Assembly: GCF_014697075.1 (NCBI RefSeq)
Contig: NZ_JACJRE010000070.1
Location: 1 to 34,422 of the forward strand
Source: Tolypothrix sp. FACHB-123
Lineage (GTDB): Bacteria; Cyanobacteriota; Cyanobacteriia; Cyanobacteriales; Nostocaceae
DNA length: 34,422 nt
Direction: 5' to 3'
Shown here: piece after piece, positions 34,178 through 34,422 of the stretch
Position numbering within the stretch: position 1 is the first letter of the stretch
How the letters are laid out: each line of letters begins with the position of its first letter
Notes under the pieces: model-generated
The model's database searches: none
What the model was told of the DNA's origin: nothing
The model's input: the letters and a program-made list of their open reading frames with translations, nothing else
Position numbers and translations under genes: made by a program

Positions 34178-34422
34178 ATGACCATCGCAGTTGGACGCGC
34201 CCCCAGTAGAGGGTGGTTTGACGTTCTAGACGACTGGTTGAAGCGCGATCGCTTCGTGTTTGTTGGTTGGTCAGGGATTTTATTATTCCCCTGCGCTTTC
34301 CTAGCACTAGGCGGTTGGTTAACAGGCACAACCTTCGTCACGTCATGGTACACCCACGGTTTAGCATCTTCTTATTTAGAAGGCTGTAACTTCATCACAG
34401 TAGCCGTATCCACCCCAGCAGA
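34178..34422 (+). CDS. psbD: Photosystem II D2 protein (5' part)
   Basis: The first 81 codons of psbD, cut by the window edge. [33 protein letters not shown] and the first transmembrane helix ([24 protein letters not shown]) are unmistakable for D2, followed by [25 protein letters not shown]2 with D1 binds the reaction-centre cofactors in the thylakoid. GGAG at 34164-34167 lies 10 bp before the ATG. Nostocales usually have more than one psbD copy and this may be any of them; in cyanobacteria one copy overlaps psbC, which would lie just beyond the edge. Confidence 0.98.
   Translation, partial: MTIAVGRAPSRGWFDVLDDWLKRDRFVFVGWSGILLFPCAFLALGGWLTGTTFVTSWYTHGLASSYLEGCNFITVAVSTPA

Noticed and set aside
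34178-34422. Far-red-specific or otherwise divergent D2 variant
   Set aside because: The visible N-terminus, including YLEGCNF, is normal for cyanobacterial D2; the single F-I difference is not enough and the diagnostic positions lie outside the window.

Overview
The window comes from a filamentous, probably heterocyst-forming cyanobacterium of the Nostoc/Anabaena/Calothrix type. The evidence is: the start of psbD (photosystem II D2) at the right edge; HIP1 octamers (GCGATCGC) scattered through genes; many 7-bp tandem repeats between genes (families such as CCAATGC, GACAACT, CAACAGT) of the kind described as STRRs in these genomes; and cyanobacterial or plastid-lineage protein families (Tab2/Atab2-like, UPF0367, a TIGR03492-type lipid-A-disaccharide-synthase relative, a POTRA-containing Omp85). 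I saw no rRNA, tRNA, integrase or transposase gene.

Layout. 1-480: a compound palindrome, then thirteen exact-period 21-bp repeats that could encode a heptapeptide-repeat protein on the minus strand. 625-1056: a small conserved hypothetical. 1695-6167: an isolated NRPS-like gene (TubC docking, C, A, PCP, C) whose A domain and second C domain both look catalytically damaged although the frame is intact. 6168-6389: heptamer array touching the stop codon of a pmbA/tldE gene (6390-7703). 7980-8843: Tab2/Atab2-like RNA-binding protein. 9037-10857: protein of seventeen TPR units. 11285-11809: FlaR/adenylate-kinase-like P-loop protein. 12061-13086: D-lactate-type dehydrogenase, ending at a strong hairpin shared with a convergent conserved gene (13127-13750). 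13887-15062: N-acylglucosamine 2-epimerase. 15385-17154: large polytopic membrane protein.

17603-20248 carries two co-directional AAA ATPase genes, one BCS1-like and one with an unusual Walker B. 21086-24100 is a two-component signalling cluster: a stand-alone receiver converging on two receiver-histidine kinases in one operon, none with a visible DNA-binding output. After a 1.4-kb gene-poor stretch come a NarL/LuxR response regulator (25520-26251), the lipid-A-disaccharide-synthase-like gene (26339-27700), divergent from an Omp85 gene (27853-30018), then a PLP-dependent Orn/Lys/Arg decarboxylase (30198-31697). Both the glycosyltransferase-like and Omp85 genes point to outer-membrane biogenesis. 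A small secreted Arg/His/Tyr-rich protein (31931-32290) is followed by a pair of degenerate CRISPR-like repeats around one 36-nt spacer. A UPF0367 gene and an ECF/cobalt-type ABC ATPase form a short operon (33784-32827), and psbD begins at 34178 and runs off the window.

Most genes are ordinary chromosomal cyanobacterial genes. The points most worth a second look are the catalytically degenerate orphan NRPS, the 21-bp/heptapeptide repeat, the orphan CRISPR-like unit, and the AAA ATPase pair.
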